Positions 11,060-21,899 are shown, counted from the stretch's first letter. The stretch is 64,000 nt of DNA from Amblyomma americanum (GCF_052857255.1 NC_135497.1:179355745-179419744); one strand, 5' to 3'. The notes: generated by a model from the sequence alone, not told the origin. Numbers and translations are program-made.

Positions 11060-12752
11060 AAAACTTTATTGGCGCCAAAAATTGGTCGATTCAGCGGGAC
11101 CCGGGTGTCTTCATGTTGAAGTTCCGAGTCTTCCAGGAGTGGTGCCCTTATTCCAGGGCCCAACTGAGTCTTGCTACCTCATACGCATGCTGGACAAGTC
11201 CTTTTTGGACCGCCAGCACGCTGCTGGTGAGCAGGCTCTCCCACTGTTCCGCATTGGGCTCTTTTAGTTTATGGAATGAATAATTGTTTTTACACTCCCA
11301 TGTAATATGGTATAAAGTCGGGGTGGCTCCACACCACTTGCATGTGTCCGCGTACTGGTTCGGAAACATTTTGTGAAGTATGTGTAAGTTATGAAAGCTT
11401 CCTGTTTGCAGTGTACGCCAACCGACTGCCTCATATTGCGTTAATAGCTGGTGTGGTGGAGGATACGCTATCCTCTGTCCTCTGTAGTGATTTAGGATTT
11501 CCGCGTGCGATGGTTCCACCGTTGTAGTGGGCTCAGGGTCACTTGATGTATCTGCTCGGTTGGTAAGCTCGAGAGCTAGATCGTCGGCTCTCTGATTCCC
11601 AGTCACCCCGGTGTGCCCCGGCACCCAGAAAATTTTGTGCTGAATTTCTTTGTTCGGGGGTCCTGCCTGGAGGATGATGCGTAGCGCTCCCTTGCTGATC
11701 CTACCATTAGTGTAGTGCCTGCATGCTTCTTTGGAGTCAGTTATTATTGTGAACGATTTATTTCTGTGGTATCCTTCAGCTACTGCTAGCGCAACAGCAG
11801 CTTCTTCCCCCTCGGATACTCTGCAGCCGCTCTGTGATATACTGGTGACTAGGTCCCCTTGATGGTTCACCACCACCGATACCACTCTGTGTTTCTTCGT
11901 GTTTCTGTCCCATCGATGCAAAGCCGCATCTGTGCATACTACATTTGTTTTTTCAGCTAAGTGCTTTTCTACATACCATGCTCTCGCAGCCCTTCTCCCT
12001 GCGTGCAGATTAGGGTCCATGCTGCGAGGGATTGGGCACACCCTGAGTGTTTGGCGAATGTTATCAGTTATTCCCGCAACCCTATCTTCCACTTCTTCAC
12101 TTAAGTAGCCCAGCCTTCGGAGGAGCGCTCGGCCGGTGGTTGACTGCTGGAGCCTGTACATTTGGGCCCCTATTTGAGCTTCCTTTAGCTCGTCAAACGT
12201 ACTGTGGACTCCCAACTTTAGGAGCTTCTCGTTTGACGTATTTCTTGGTAGATTTAGGGCCGTCTTGAAAGCCTTCCTGATTAAAGTGTGTGCTTGTTCT
12301 TTTACGTGCTGTGTCATCTTGGGGTAGGGGAGTGAGTATGTTATGCGGCTGACCACCAGGCTCTTGACTAACTTGATCGTGTCACTCTCCTTCATGCCAA
12401 ATCTTCTCTGTGGTACACTGGTGATCATTCTGCTGACCTGTTGCATTGATTGTTGGAGAAGGCTTAGGGTGTGGCTGCACTTCCCGCTGCTGTGGATCCA
12501 CATTCCCAACACTCTGATCATGTTGCGTTCCGGGAGGACCTCCCCTTCAATTTTTATGTTGTATATTTCTTTGGATGGTCTCTTGCCCACTCGTAGAATT
12601 TCCGACTTCTCGGTGGAGCATTTCAGGCCTCTCTCTCTGACGTAGTTCTCCACGCATGTGGCTGCCTGCTGCAGGAGATCTTGTTTTTGCCCTGGGGAGC
12701 CCTGGCTGATCCAGATCGTTATATCATCGGCGTACATAGCGTGCTGCATACC
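11060..12752 (-). mobile_element. 5'-truncated LINE with RNase H
   Basis: The element is cut just upstream of the RT catalytic loop at about 12,752, and its 3' end lies near 11,060 with an AATAAA on the minus strand at about 11,066. It is bounded on the 5' side by Harbinger transposase sequence. Short 5'-truncated copies of this sort are the normal product of target-primed reverse transcription. I could not identify a convincing target-site duplication. Confidence 0.75.
11148..12749 (-). CDS. Reverse transcriptase (C-terminal part) plus RNase H
   Basis: An open 533-codon frame starts in the RT palm (YADD at residues 6-9) and continues through the thumb. An RNase H domain follows, with the acidic residues expected: CTDAAL (D274), SEGEEAA (E315/316), IITDSKEA (D338) and GNQRADDLA (D389/390). 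After it comes a CCHC-type zinc motif (C470, C473, H481, C486). RT plus RNase H plus CCHC suggests the I superfamily (I, R1, Loa or Ingi-like); the exact clade is not resolved. The intact frame suggests a fairly young insertion, but the copy lacks endonuclease and half of RT, so it cannot move by itself. The first Met is arbitrary. Confidence 0.85.
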   Translation of the reverse strand: MQHAMYADDITIWISQGSPGQKQDLLQQAATCVENYVRERGLKCSTEKSEILRVGKRPSKEIYNIKIEGEVLPERNMIRVLGMWIHSSGKCSHTLSLLQQSMQQVSRMITSVPQRRFGMKESDTIKLVKSLVVSRITYSLPYPKMTQHVKEQAHTLIRKAFKTALNLPRNTSNEKLLKLGVHSTFDELKEAQIGAQMYRLQQSTTGRALLRRLGYLSEEVEDRVAGITDNIRQTLRVCPIPRSMDPNLHAGRRAARAWYVEKHLAEKTNVVCTDAALHRWDRNTKKHRVVSVVVNHQGDLVTSISQSGCRVSEGEEAAVALAVAEGYHRNKSFTIITDSKEACRHYTNGRISKGALRIILQAGPPNKEIQHKIFWVPGHTGVTGNQRADDLALELTNRADTSSDPEPTTTVEPSHAEILNHYRGQRIAYPPPHQLLTQYEAVGWRTLQTGSFHNLHILHKMFPNQYADTCKWCGATPTLYHITWECKNNYSFHKLKEPNAEQWESLLTSSVLAVQKGLVQHAYEVARLSWALE

Positions 12753-12868
12753 CTATGTCAAACAGAGCCATGATTGGGCCAGATAGAGCGGAAACCGCAA
12801 GTAAAGTTTCGAGCAGCCGGCTCGCGCGTCCGCGTCGTCTGCTGCGTCGTCTGCTGATCACTCTCATC

Positions 12869-14270
12869 ATGTCGAGCGAAGAGGTAGCTGCTCTTGCTGC
12901 GATCACCGATGCTGTTGACCGGAGTGAGCCCCTTGACAGCGAAGATGACGACGGTGACGAGTCTGTCGTGCTTCTCCTGGCGACGCATGTAGAGTCGTGC
13001 CCACATATTTGGAATTCGAACTCAATAAACTGATTCGTATTTCGAGAAACTTGTGCGCAGATCTCACTGGCGAATTCGAGGCCTCGGCCTTCTACTCGGA
13101 GGGATGTCGAGGACGGCGCCAGATATCTGTCCAGAAGACGATGCTCATCGCCCTGACGTACATCGGTACTCAAACCACGACGTACCAGATTGCCGACAAA
13201 CTTGACGTGAGTGAGTCGACGGTCCACGCTGCAATATGTCGGATCGTAGATTTCTTGTTCCCGATAAGCGAGAGATATATATGCTGGCCGGACCCCCACG
13301 AACGACAGCGCAGCAAGACGGCTTTCTGCCAGCTCGGCCGTCGCGGACGGGTGCTACCGGACGTCATCGGGGCCATCGATGGATGCCATGTCCGCATTGC
13401 TCGACCCTCGGAGTTGAAGGAAAGTTATTATAATCGAAAAAAGTTTCATTCCATCGTACTCCATGGGGTCTGCAACGCTGACATGGTTTTCATAGACGCT
13501 TTCGTCGGCTTCCCCGGCAAAGCGCACGACTCCAGAGTTCTCCGCGAGAGCTTCCTCTTCAAAGACGGATAGTCTAAATGCGAAGGTGAGTTAAAGAACT
13601 TCTTATTGTTACATCACTAATGCGTGTTTAATACATGCATGATGCGAGGAAGAAGGTTTAGAAAACTGAAAGCGGCGCGCCCATATATTCAAGACATCAA
13701 TTAATCGTCTTGATCATTTCCGCAAGCTTTAACCAAGCTGAGCTGTGAGCAACAGGTATAGATAGTGATGCTCAGAATTACGAGTTTACAAATTGGTATA
13801 CATATGCTGCGGTCGGTCATATATGCAGGAAGTTTTCGTTAATTTTTATTTCTTATATATGAGAACTAATTCACGCAGGAGGATACCTTTTGGGCGACAC
13901 TGCATATCCGTTGCTGCCGTGGCTGCTGCCCCCGTACCGCCAATCCACGACCAAGTGGCAGCCTTGGGTGGCGGCATTCAACAATGCGCACATTCGGCAG
14001 CGCGTTGCTGTGGAGGGCATCTTCGGCCTGCTGAAGGCGCGATTTCAGAGGCTCCTCTACATCGACGCCGCCAGAATAAGCCAGGCGGTGCACATCGTGC
14101 TGGCAGCTTGCGTACTGCACAACAAGGCAAGGAGGTGCGGCGACGAAATGGAAATCTTGGAAGAGGTGGACCGCGGAACTAACGAGTCACCAACCATGCC
14201 TGCCGACGAAGAGGAAGGAAGTGCTGTTTCGGCAGGAACTTTGCGCGACAGCGTGGCTCAGAGCCTTTGA
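12869..14270 (+). pseudogene. PIF/Harbinger DDE transposase, two exons, one stop and one frameshift
   Basis: Exon 1 runs from ATG 12,869 to 13,585. It has an acidic N-terminus, a helix-turn-helix (TTYQIADKLDVSESTVHAAI), then the DDE_Tnp_4 nuclease with Asp in VIGAIDGCHVRIARP and Asp in GFPGKAHDSRVL. A GTGAGT donor follows. The intron is 13,586-13,878 (acceptor CACGCAG). Exon 2, 13,879-14,270, restores the frame as GGYLLGDTAYPLLPWLLPPY and carries the catalytic Glu in VAVEGIFGLLKARF, then VLAACVLHN. The DDE triad is complete. Defects are a +1 frame change near 12,975-12,997 and an in-frame TAG at 13,570-13,572, fifteen bases before the donor. HARBI1-like proteins usually work with a Myb/SANT-like partner, which is encoded here on the opposite strand at 16.4-23.1 kb. 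Confidence 0.9.
13586..13878 (+). other. Intron of the Harbinger transposase
   Basis: Donor AAG/GTGAGT and acceptor TTCACGCAG/GA flank 293 bp. Splicing in phase 1 joins SKCEG to GYLLGDTAYP, exactly where the nuclease domain resumes. The retained splice sites show that this is not a processed copy. Confidence 0.85.
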
Positions 14271-15510
14271 TCGTGCGGTATATATGCCTCCCATGTGTAC
14301 CTGGAGGCCTTCATTTATTTTTTCATTGCTTCAGTTTTATGCAGTGTGAGCTTCCATCACTTCATTACATTTAAAGATAAAATTAAGGCGGAAAGCAGAG
14401 AAATTAAATTATTTGCTTTCAGCAACAATATGTCATGCATATGTTGCCTGTTGGGACTATAAATGAAGCAACGCAATTCGCGCGTACTATGATTGACTTG
14501 CACCCATTTCTATCTTTTCTTAATGCAGTGGTCTTCCCCAGATTTTTTGCCAAGAGTTTTTATTGTCCTTTTCATTTGTGTACTTTTGTATTTGCATGCA
14601 ATTTCTGATTTTTTTTACATTGAAATATTTGTTATATGTACATTGCAGATAGATGATGTGGCGAAGAATGGTGGACTGTTAATTGCAACAGCGCTTTAAT
14701 TAAATGGCTGTGACCGTCCTTTCTTATATCAAAAGATATGGTTTTACCTCATCACAATAATATCCCAAGTGTTGATTTGCTAATGGGAATTGCTGTTTTA
14801 TGTGGTTTTATTTGTCCCAGAAGAAATAGGTTTTCTTTTAGTGTATATATGGTCCTAATAGGGCAGCTGATTTTGTGCTGGGCTCATCTTCTGGTCCCTA
14901 CTGGGAACTTCTGTTTCTGAAGTGGGATCTGCTAGCTCCTGCTCAGAAGTTTTTGTTGTTGAATTTGCAGCCTTTTCTGTTGTGTGGTAATGGTGTTCCT
15001 GAACCTTTCACTAACAAATATTTTTTCCTGAATCTCATGATTTTTCATGCAATATAAATTGCATAAATAGTAATTAAATTTAATGAAAAAACTTCGCTTA
15101 ATTATTAACTATAATCCACATACACCTGTGACCTGCCCTTAATGAGGGAGTATATCATTAACCCATGGTAAGAGTTTGAATGTGAGCTGTATAAGTTTCT
15201 CATATAAGTTGTGTATATTGCAACGCTTTGTTGTTGGTCTTGTTGGCGCTGTTTCAAGCTCTGTGTTCTCACTATAGGCAAATCTAGCTGTGTGGACCTC
15301 CAGGATGACACATTTTTAGTGTAGGTTAGTTCCTTTTGTTTTCCCTAATTGTTGGAGTATGCTACTGCCTGCCACCTGCATAGACTGCTCAATGTAGCAA
15401 GGGATATTGGTACACAAAGCTATGTCCATGTGTGATGTTCGTGAAATAAATTTTCGTGCGTAAATCATGCAGAGTAGCCTTTCAGTTTTCTCTTCATACA
15501 TGCCTGCATT
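14271..15510. other. Central non-coding part of the Harbinger element
   Basis: T-rich sequence between the two convergent Harbinger genes. No further coding motif is recognised. It may contain the polyadenylation sites of both genes. Confidence 0.35.
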
Positions 15511-16700
15511 CTGTCCCCTGAGCAGTAAATGACAAGAGGCAGTGTGTAAGCTAAACTGCTGGAATGAGGGTGTGCAAAAGAGAAATTTTAGAGTTGTGAT
15601 CTGCAAGTAATCAGAATATATATTAAATAATACACTGAGGTGTTATTACATATGGTTGTAGAATGTATGAAAAGATGAAGCATTAGAATTATTTAAAGTA
15701 CACACATATTGATATCTAATAGAGAATAAGAGACGAATTTACAAGTGTGCGTATACACGCACACATGCAGCCAATTAGTGGAAATATACGGAACTAAGGA
15801 GAACGATACGTACAGAAGCAATTAATTAATGAAAAGTATAAAATATGTCAACTGCTCACTAGACAGAAAAAAAGAAAACATTAAAAACTATGCATTAGTT
15901 ACGAGGCTTGGAGAATGATGTGAGGAGGAGGTCCATCGCTCAAGTGCTGCAACCACCCAATTGAGTGCTGCACTCTTCCTCTAGTCAGCAGCAATCTTTC
16001 TTTCTTCAATGGCCATCCACTGCTGTGTGTTAGCTTCAGTCACCATAAGATGGCTGACATGTTCAAATGTGCACTGTGTCCCCTGAACAGTAAATGACGA
16101 CGAGTATGCAAGCTAAACTGCTGGAAGGATGGTCTGCGCTAGAGAAATTTAGACAAGTATGCTCTAGAAAATTTTGTTGCCATTCAATTTATTATGAGTA
16201 CACACAGAAACAAATGATCAGAATGTACATTACTTGAAACACGCAGATCTTATTAGAGGGCTGTAAAATTTAGTAAAGTATGCACACAATATGAAGTGCA
16301 ACCAAGAACGAGATGAATCAACATGTGTCTAAGTGTACACATGCACACACGCATACATAGGAACTTAGCGGAAATATTCGGAAATGAACACCAACCTATA
16401 ACAGCAATTATGAATGAAAATTATAAAAATAAGTGCTAACTAGACAAAAAACGAAACGTTAAAACTAAGCAATATAGTAAGGAGGGCTTGGAGAGTGGAC
16501 TGGAGAATGGATTGGGGAATGGATTGAGGAATGAGTTGGGAAATGACCTGGGGCATGTATCGGAGAACAGAGTGAGACAAGCGCCTGCTGTTCAAGTGGT
16601 GCATCCACCCGCTCAAGAGCTGCAGTCCTCCTCTCTTCAGCAGCAACCTTCCTCTCTTCAAGGGCCATGCGCTCCCTGTGCCGCTGCTGTCTGTTAGCTT
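15511..16700. repeat. Diverged tandem duplication (about 0.57 kb unit)
   Basis: Unit 1 (about 15,511-16,050) and unit 2 (about 16,077-16,700) share a series of landmarks in the same order. These are TGTCCCCTGA[G/A]CAGTAAATGAC, AAGCTAAACTGCTGGAA, a CACACATGCA-type stretch, GGAAATAT[A/T]CGGAA, and a CTTGGAGA-to-TCAGCAGCAA block ending near CTGTGTGTTAGCTTC/CTGTCTGTTAGCTTC. Unit 2 contains the last exon of the Myb/SANT-like gene (minus strand), so the duplication copied its 3' end and UTR. By eye the units differ at perhaps a fifth to a quarter of sites, so the event is old. Confidence 0.7.
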
Positions 16701-16976
16701 CGGCCACCTCAAGATGGGTGACGGCACTCTCGTGCACTGCACGAGAGGTATCTGTCCTGGGTCTCTATCTGGCTGGGCCTGGTTGCTGCTGCAGGGGGCT
16801 TGGCAGCGCGGATGGGCTTGTGGGCTGCGAGTCTCCAGCAGTAGTGCTGCCCTGCTCGTGCTCGGTTGCGAGCTGCCAGGAATTCGGCTCGCTGTGGCAG
16901 TTACCCTGCTGGGGCCAGGCTGGGGGCTGGATGCAGGTTCAGCCTGGCTGCTGGTGGCAAAATAATTCGACGTCAT
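16440..16976 (-). pseudogene. Harbinger accessory gene, terminal exon (exon 4), degraded
   Basis: The minus strand encodes first a Ser/Pro/Gln-rich linker in one frame (SSQAEPASSPQPGPSR). It then encodes, in another frame (16,465-16,737), a charged coiled-coil (LEVAEANRQQRHRERM, then ALEERKVAAEERRTAALER). Such a low-complexity linker followed by an E/R-rich coil is the usual C-terminus of Myb/SANT-like partners of Harbinger transposases. The two parts are now out of frame with each other, so the copy is broken. The exon's 5' boundary is uncertain; a TTCTTTAG acceptor lies near 17,000. Confidence 0.6.
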
Positions 16977-18706
16977 TATGCGTTCCTTGCACTAAAGAAC
17001 GGAGACTTTGTAGTGCCTATGTGTAATTCCTACACAAAGGGCACTGTCATTCATTTAGTCATTTAATTTCGTACATATAATTCTGCTGACAGCAAAAGTC
17101 CGCTTGGAGCATCTTTTAAACTATTTTAGGAAACATGAATTAAAATACTATCAAAGGATTTTTTATTTCAGTTAGCCAAATAAATTATTTAACACTGTAG
17201 ATTGTTTTGTCTTTTTGTTCAAAAAGGTCTACCCTATGAAATTAATCTGCCAAGTTTATTGCTGTGCCCTAAACAGCCATTTAAAAAAAAATAAAAGGAA
17301 CTTTACAATGCTCACACCACATTTACATTTACAAAGAATCTAGAGTACAGAATTTTTCAAGACGTGCAAACTAAATTGGACAGGTTTAATGTCCTTTCAA
17401 ATGTATCAAGATCCATTTTCAAAAAGTGAGAGCATTTTATCGTCAGTAATTCTAGATTGCTGATAGGTATGCCACAATATCGCTCCAAACATGAAGCCTT
17501 AGATATGTGGTGCCACAATGTTCTTTATGTATTGGGCCCCTATTTTACACCTTGGCCGCATGTGAAAAACCACTCATTTGTAGACAAAGTCAAATTTTTC
17601 AATGCATGTGGCCTTCTATGTGCCCTTAAACCAGCTGTTTACTGCCTGCCATATCATTCTGTGCGAGGTTCAGTGGCTTCCTTACACACCCCCTTGTTAT
17701 TCTGAAGGCCCTTCCTTAATTGGTAGTGGCTGAGAATGCACCATATATTTGTAGCAGTTAAGTTATTTTATTAGTAGGAAACAAACAGATATACTCATGT
17801 CTTGGTTTATATTTCTTGATTGGTTTATAGTTATTGAGTGAATAGTCGGAGTGTGCGAAGAGCCTGTGCTTGTACATATTCAACCAACTGTGAGCAGCAG
17901 CCATCAATTTTGATACCTAGATGTGTCAGTGTCATGTCAATCATCACGGCTGATATCAAAGCTCTGATGTATAGCTTCCACGTGTGCGTACAGTGTTGAG
18001 CATGCACATGACTTCTTGGTATGTGTGTTCAATTATTGATTCGGTCTGTTATGTTCAGAGCAAAGATGCGTATTTTGCAGAGCTTTAAAAGTCTCCGATA
18101 CGCGACTGGTGTTTAACAGCGATAATTTTTCTTGTAAGGTTTATTAGTGGTCCGAGCTACTGCGCCGTTTCTGGACACATTTCATGTAGTGCTTCTTCCT
18201 TACTTTTGTCTCTTGTTAAATATATGACTTGTATCCTTGTCTAAAGTGAAGCAATTGTTGGCACTCTTTGTCATGAGTGTTTCAGCCATGGGTCTTTCTT
18301 GTCTTACGTGCCACATCAAGACACAATTAAAAACTGAAAGATGACTACCACTACTACCCTACTTCAACAACATCCCCCTGATTTTATGCTTGGGAAAACC
18401 CCTGGTGGTGCTTGATTTCAATTATGTTTTGCACGACATGCACCGTCTTTTCCAAAAGTAACCAAGCAACTGGGTTTGCTATATAGGCATGTAATGGAGC
18501 ACATGGTACCCCTTAAACCTTAAATCTGTAAGGAGAACCATTCCTCGCTATCTGAGGACATTTGCTGTGTAGTGGTGCCATAAGGGCTCCACTATAAGGC
18601 TGAGAGGCAAACCAAATATACTAGTTACTTATTTCGGCAAAATTTGTGCTATAATGCATGTAAATCCCATGTCACACTTGTCGTGTGCAGAAAAAAAATT
18701 ACTCAC
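16977..18706 (-). other. Presumed intron 3 of the Harbinger accessory gene
   Basis: AT-rich DNA between exons 3 and 4 with no coding motif seen. The GTGAGT at 18,706-18,701 is the donor. Confidence 0.4.
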
Positions 18707-18787
18707 TCTTGGATGCTCCGGACGAGTCCTGGCCACAGCAGGTAGGGTGGGTTGATGTGAGCTTTCTCAAAAATTTCAGCGAGCTCC
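18707..18787 (-). pseudogene. Harbinger accessory gene, exon 3
   Basis: An 81-nt minus-strand exon lies between TTTTTGTTCTCAG and AAGA/GTGAGT. It encodes ELAEIFEKAHINPPYLLWPG plus LVRSIQ. It begins with the last base of a codon and ends with two bases of the next. Its phase fits exon 2 exactly: exon 2 ends CDFE plus GA, so the join reads C-D-F-E-E-E-L-A-E. That agreement across 3.75 kb, with an RTE LINE in between, is the main support for the gene model. Confidence 0.72.
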
Positions 18788-18842
18788 CTGAGAACAAAAA
18801 TAATAGGATCCATTCGACACATATATATGACATCACTTAATA

Positions 18843-18881
18843 TGTGTATCATCATCATCATCATCATCAACATCAGCCTTA
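18843..18881 (-). repeat. 3' UTR and GAT-repeat tail of the RTE LINE
   Basis: Immediately after the RTE stop codon the minus strand reads a short UTR and then repeated GAT triplets (ATC on the plus strand, 18,847-18,868), ending in host (intron) sequence. RTE-clade LINEs characteristically end in short tandem repeats instead of poly(A), so this marks the 3' terminus. Confidence 0.85.
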
Positions 18882-21800
18882 CTACACCCACTGCAGGGCA
18901 AAGGCCTCTCCCATGTCTCTCCAATTAACCCTATCCTTTGCCAGCTGCATCCACCCTTTGCCTGCAAACTTCTTAATCTCATCCGTCCATCTAACCTTCT
19001 GCCGCCCCCTGCTACGCTTACTTTCTCTTGGAACCCACTCTGTTACCCTTAAAGACCAGCGGTTATCTTGCCTTCGCATTACATGCCCTGCCCAAGCCCA
19101 TTTCTTTCTCTTGATTTCGACTAGGATGTCATTAACCCGTGTTTGTTCCCTCACCCACTCTGCCCGCTTCCGATCTCTTAACGTTACACCTATCATTTTT
19201 CTTTCCATGGCTCGCTGCGTTGTCCTTAACTTAAGCTGAACTCTTTTCGTTAGCCTCCACGTTTCTGCCCCGTAGGTGAGTACCGGTAAGACTATGCTGT
19301 TGTACACTTTCCTCTTGAGGGAAATTGGTAAACTGCCACTCATGATCTGCGAGAATTTGCCATATGCGCTCCACCCCATTCTTATCCTTCTAGTTATCTC
19401 CCTCTCATGATCCGGATCAGCTGTCACTACCTGCCCTAAGTAGACGTATTCCGGTACAATTTCCATGCTCTCGCTGCCAATTGTGAACTGCTGTTCCCTT
19501 GCTAGGCTGTTGAACATTACCTTTGTTTTCTGCATGTTAATTTTTAGACCCATCGATCTGCTCTGCCTGTCTAACTCGTTGATCATGATTTGCAGTTCAC
19601 CTCCTGAGTGACTCAGCAAGGCAATGTCATCAGCAAATCTCAGATTATTTAGGTATTCTCCATTTATTCTTATTCCCAACTGTTCCCAATTCAGGCCTCG
19701 AAATACCTCCTGCAAACATGCGGTGAACAGCATTGGCGAGATCGTGTCTCCTTGCCTGACGCCCTTCCTTATTGGAATTTTATTGCTGACTTTATGGAGG
19801 ACTATAGTAGCTGTGCAGTTGCTATATATATCTTCCAGTATTTTGACATAAGGCTCTTCTACCCCCTGATTACGCAATGCCTGTATGACTGCTGAGGTTT
19901 CCACTGAGTCGAATGCTTTCTCGTAATCAATGAAAGCTATATATAGAGGTTGGTTATATTCTGCGCATTTCTCTACCACGTGATTGATAGTGTGAATATG
20001 ATCTATTGTGGAATATCCTTTACGAAAGCCTGCCTGATCATTTGGTTGATTAAAGTCTAACGTTGCCCTGACTCTATTAGCGATTACCTTAGTAAATACT
20101 TTGTAGGCAACGGATAGTAAGCTGATCGGCCTGTAATTTTTCAAGTCCTTGGCGTCTCCCTTCTTATGAATTAAGATAATGTTTGCATTCTTCCAAGCTT
20201 CTGGTACAGTCGAGGTCATAAGGCATTGCGTATACAGGGTGGCTAGTTTTTCTAGCACGATGTCCCCTCCATCCTTCAACAGATCTGCTGTTACCTGATC
20301 CTCCCCAGCTGCTTTTCCCCTTTTCATTGCTTCTAAGGCTTTCTTTACTTCATCTTTCGTTACTGGCGGGATGACGCATTGCTGTGCACTGCTGTCTTTC
20401 TCATTAGCGCTCTGATTACAATGGCTACTGTACAGGTCTGTGTAGAACTCTTCGGCTACGTTAACTATCTTATCCATATTGCTAATAACATTGCCCTGCT
20501 TGTCTCTTAATGCATACATCTGGTTTTTACCTATGCCTAGTTTCCTCTTCACTGTTTTTAGGCTACCTCCGTTCTTTATAGTATGCTCGATTCTCTCCAT
20601 ATTAAACTTCCTTATGTCGGCTACCTTGCGCTTATTTATTAACTTTGATAGCTCCGTTAGTTCTATTCTATCGGTAGTGTTAGATGCCTTCATGTTTTGG
20701 TGCTTCTTAATCAGATCTTTCGTCACCTGAGATAGCTTCCCGGTATCGTTTCGAACTGTCCTACCGCCTACTTCTACTGCGCACTCCGTAATTATTGATG
20801 TCAGGTTATCGTGCATTGAATGAACATCAAGATGATCTTCCTCAGTTAAAGCCGAATATCTGTTTTGCAGCGCTATCCTAAACTCCTGTGCTTTCCCTCT
20901 TACGGCTAACTCGTTAGTGGTCTTCTTCTTCGCTAGCTTCTTCCGTTCCCTCTTCAAGTCTAAGCTAATTCTAGACCTTACCATTCTATGGTCGCTGCAA
21001 CGCACCCTTCTGAGGACGGCCACATCCTGAATGATGCCAGGTTTAGCGCATAGTATGAAGTCGATTTCATTTTTAATCTCACCATTGGGGCTCTTCCAGG
21101 TCCACTTCCTGTTTTCTCGTTTGTGGAAGAAGGTATTCATGATCCGTAAATTATTTCTATCCGCGAATTCGACTAATAACTCTCCCCTGCTATTTCTAGA
21201 GCCTATGCCATAGTCACCTACCGCGTGGTCGTCAGCCTGCTTCTTGCCCACCTTCGCATTGAAGTCGCCCATCAGTACAGTGTACTGCGATTTTGCTCTA
21301 TTCATTGCTGATTCTACGTCCTCATAGAAGCTTTCAACGGTCTGGTCATCATGGCTGGATGTGGGAGCGTAGGCCTGCACCACTTTCAGCTTGTACCTCC
21401 TATTCAGCCTAATTACTATAGCTGCTACCCTCTCGTTAATACTGTAGAACTCCTCTACGTTGCCAGCTATATCCTTATTAATGAGGAAACCCACACCTAG
21501 TTCTCGTCTATCCTCTAACCCGCGATAGCACAGTATGTGTCCGTCCTTTAGTACTGTATACGCCGCACCTGTCCTCCTAACTTCGCTAAGCCCTATCACA
21601 TCCCATTTAATTCCCGCTAGTTCCTCGAACAGCACTGCTAGGCTAGCCTCACTAGCTAAAGTTCTAGCGTTAAACGTTGCCAGGTTCAGATTCCAATGGC
21701 GGCCTGTCCGGAGCCAGAGATTCTTAGCACCCTCCGCTGCGTCACAGGTCTGACCGCCGCCGTGGTCAGTTGCTCTGCAGCCGCTGGGGACTGAGGGCCG

Positions 21801-21899
21801 AGGGTTAATTGGTTTGATCATAGAAGGTTGTGGCCAAGTACTACACCAGGGTGGCCAAATCCTGCTCTGGTGAGAGAGTGCGTTGTCGGTTCTGGGCAC
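18882..21899 (-). CDS. RTE-clade LINE polyprotein (endonuclease plus reverse transcriptase), intact
   Basis: A single uninterrupted 1005-codon frame. Residues about 70-305 form an AP-type endonuclease with key residues present: FNART (N77), GLSEVRR (E106), YAPTS, MGDFNAKVG (D212, N214), NEIDFIL (D280) and CSDHRM (302-304). Residues about 510-800 form the RT: YRPISLLSVAYK (589-600), FIDYEKAFDSV (656-666), GVRQGDTISPMLF (713-725) and catalytic FADD (755-758). The C-terminus carries the GHVMRRQDNRWS motif and a WTDEIKK motif. One ORF, FADD and a microsatellite tail indicate RTE (the BovB-containing clade). It sits in intron 2 of the Harbinger accessory gene. The length is that of a full ORF, so this copy may be competent. 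Confidence 0.93.
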   Translation of the reverse strand: MPRTDNALSHQSRIWPPWCSTWPQPSMIKPINPRPSVPSGCRATDHGGGQTCDAAEGAKNLWLRTGRHWNLNLATFNARTLASEASLAVLFEELAGIKWDVIGLSEVRRTGAAYTVLKDGHILCYRGLEDRRELGVGFLINKDIAGNVEEFYSINERVAAIVIRLNRRYKLKVVQAYAPTSSHDDQTVESFYEDVESAMNRAKSQYTVLMGDFNAKVGKKQADDHAVGDYGIGSRNSRGELLVEFADRNNLRIMNTFFHKRENRKWTWKSPNGEIKNEIDFILCAKPGIIQDVAVLRRVRCSDHRMVRSRISLDLKRERKKLAKKKTTNELAVRGKAQEFRIALQNRYSALTEEDHLDVHSMHDNLTSIITECAVEVGGRTVRNDTGKLSQVTKDLIKKHQNMKASNTTDRIELTELSKLINKRKVADIRKFNMERIEHTIKNGGSLKTVKRKLGIGKNQMYALRDKQGNVISNMDKIVNVAEEFYTDLYSSHCNQSANEKDSSAQQCVIPPVTKDEVKKALEAMKRGKAAGEDQVTADLLKDGGDIVLEKLATLYTQCLMTSTVPEAWKNANIILIHKKGDAKDLKNYRPISLLSVAYKVFTKVIANRVRATLDFNQPNDQAGFRKGYSTIDHIHTINHVVEKCAEYNQPLYIAFIDYEKAFDSVETSAVIQALRNQGVEEPYVKILEDIYSNCTATIVLHKVSNKIPIRKGVRQGDTISPMLFTACLQEVFRGLNWEQLGIRINGEYLNNLRFADDIALLSHSGGELQIMINELDRQSRSMGLKINMQKTKVMFNSLAREQQFTIGSESMEIVPEYVYLGQVVTADPDHEREITRRIRMGWSAYGKFSQIMSGSLPISLKRKVYNSIVLPVLTYGAETWRLTKRVQLKLRTTQRAMERKMIGVTLRDRKRAEWVREQTRVNDILVEIKRKKWAWAGHVMRRQDNRWSLRVTEWVPRESKRSRGRQKVRWTDEIKKFAGKGWMQLAKDRVNWRDMGEAFALQWV

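Noticed and set aside
12724..13299. 191-codon minus-strand frame over the Harbinger transposase
   Set aside because: It is a shadow of the plus-strand transposase, which has clear DDE and helix-turn-helix motifs.
16667..17026. Plus-strand Cys/Leu/Gly-rich frames
   Set aside because: They are antisense to the Gln/Pro/Ser linker and coiled-coil of the accessory gene's last exon.
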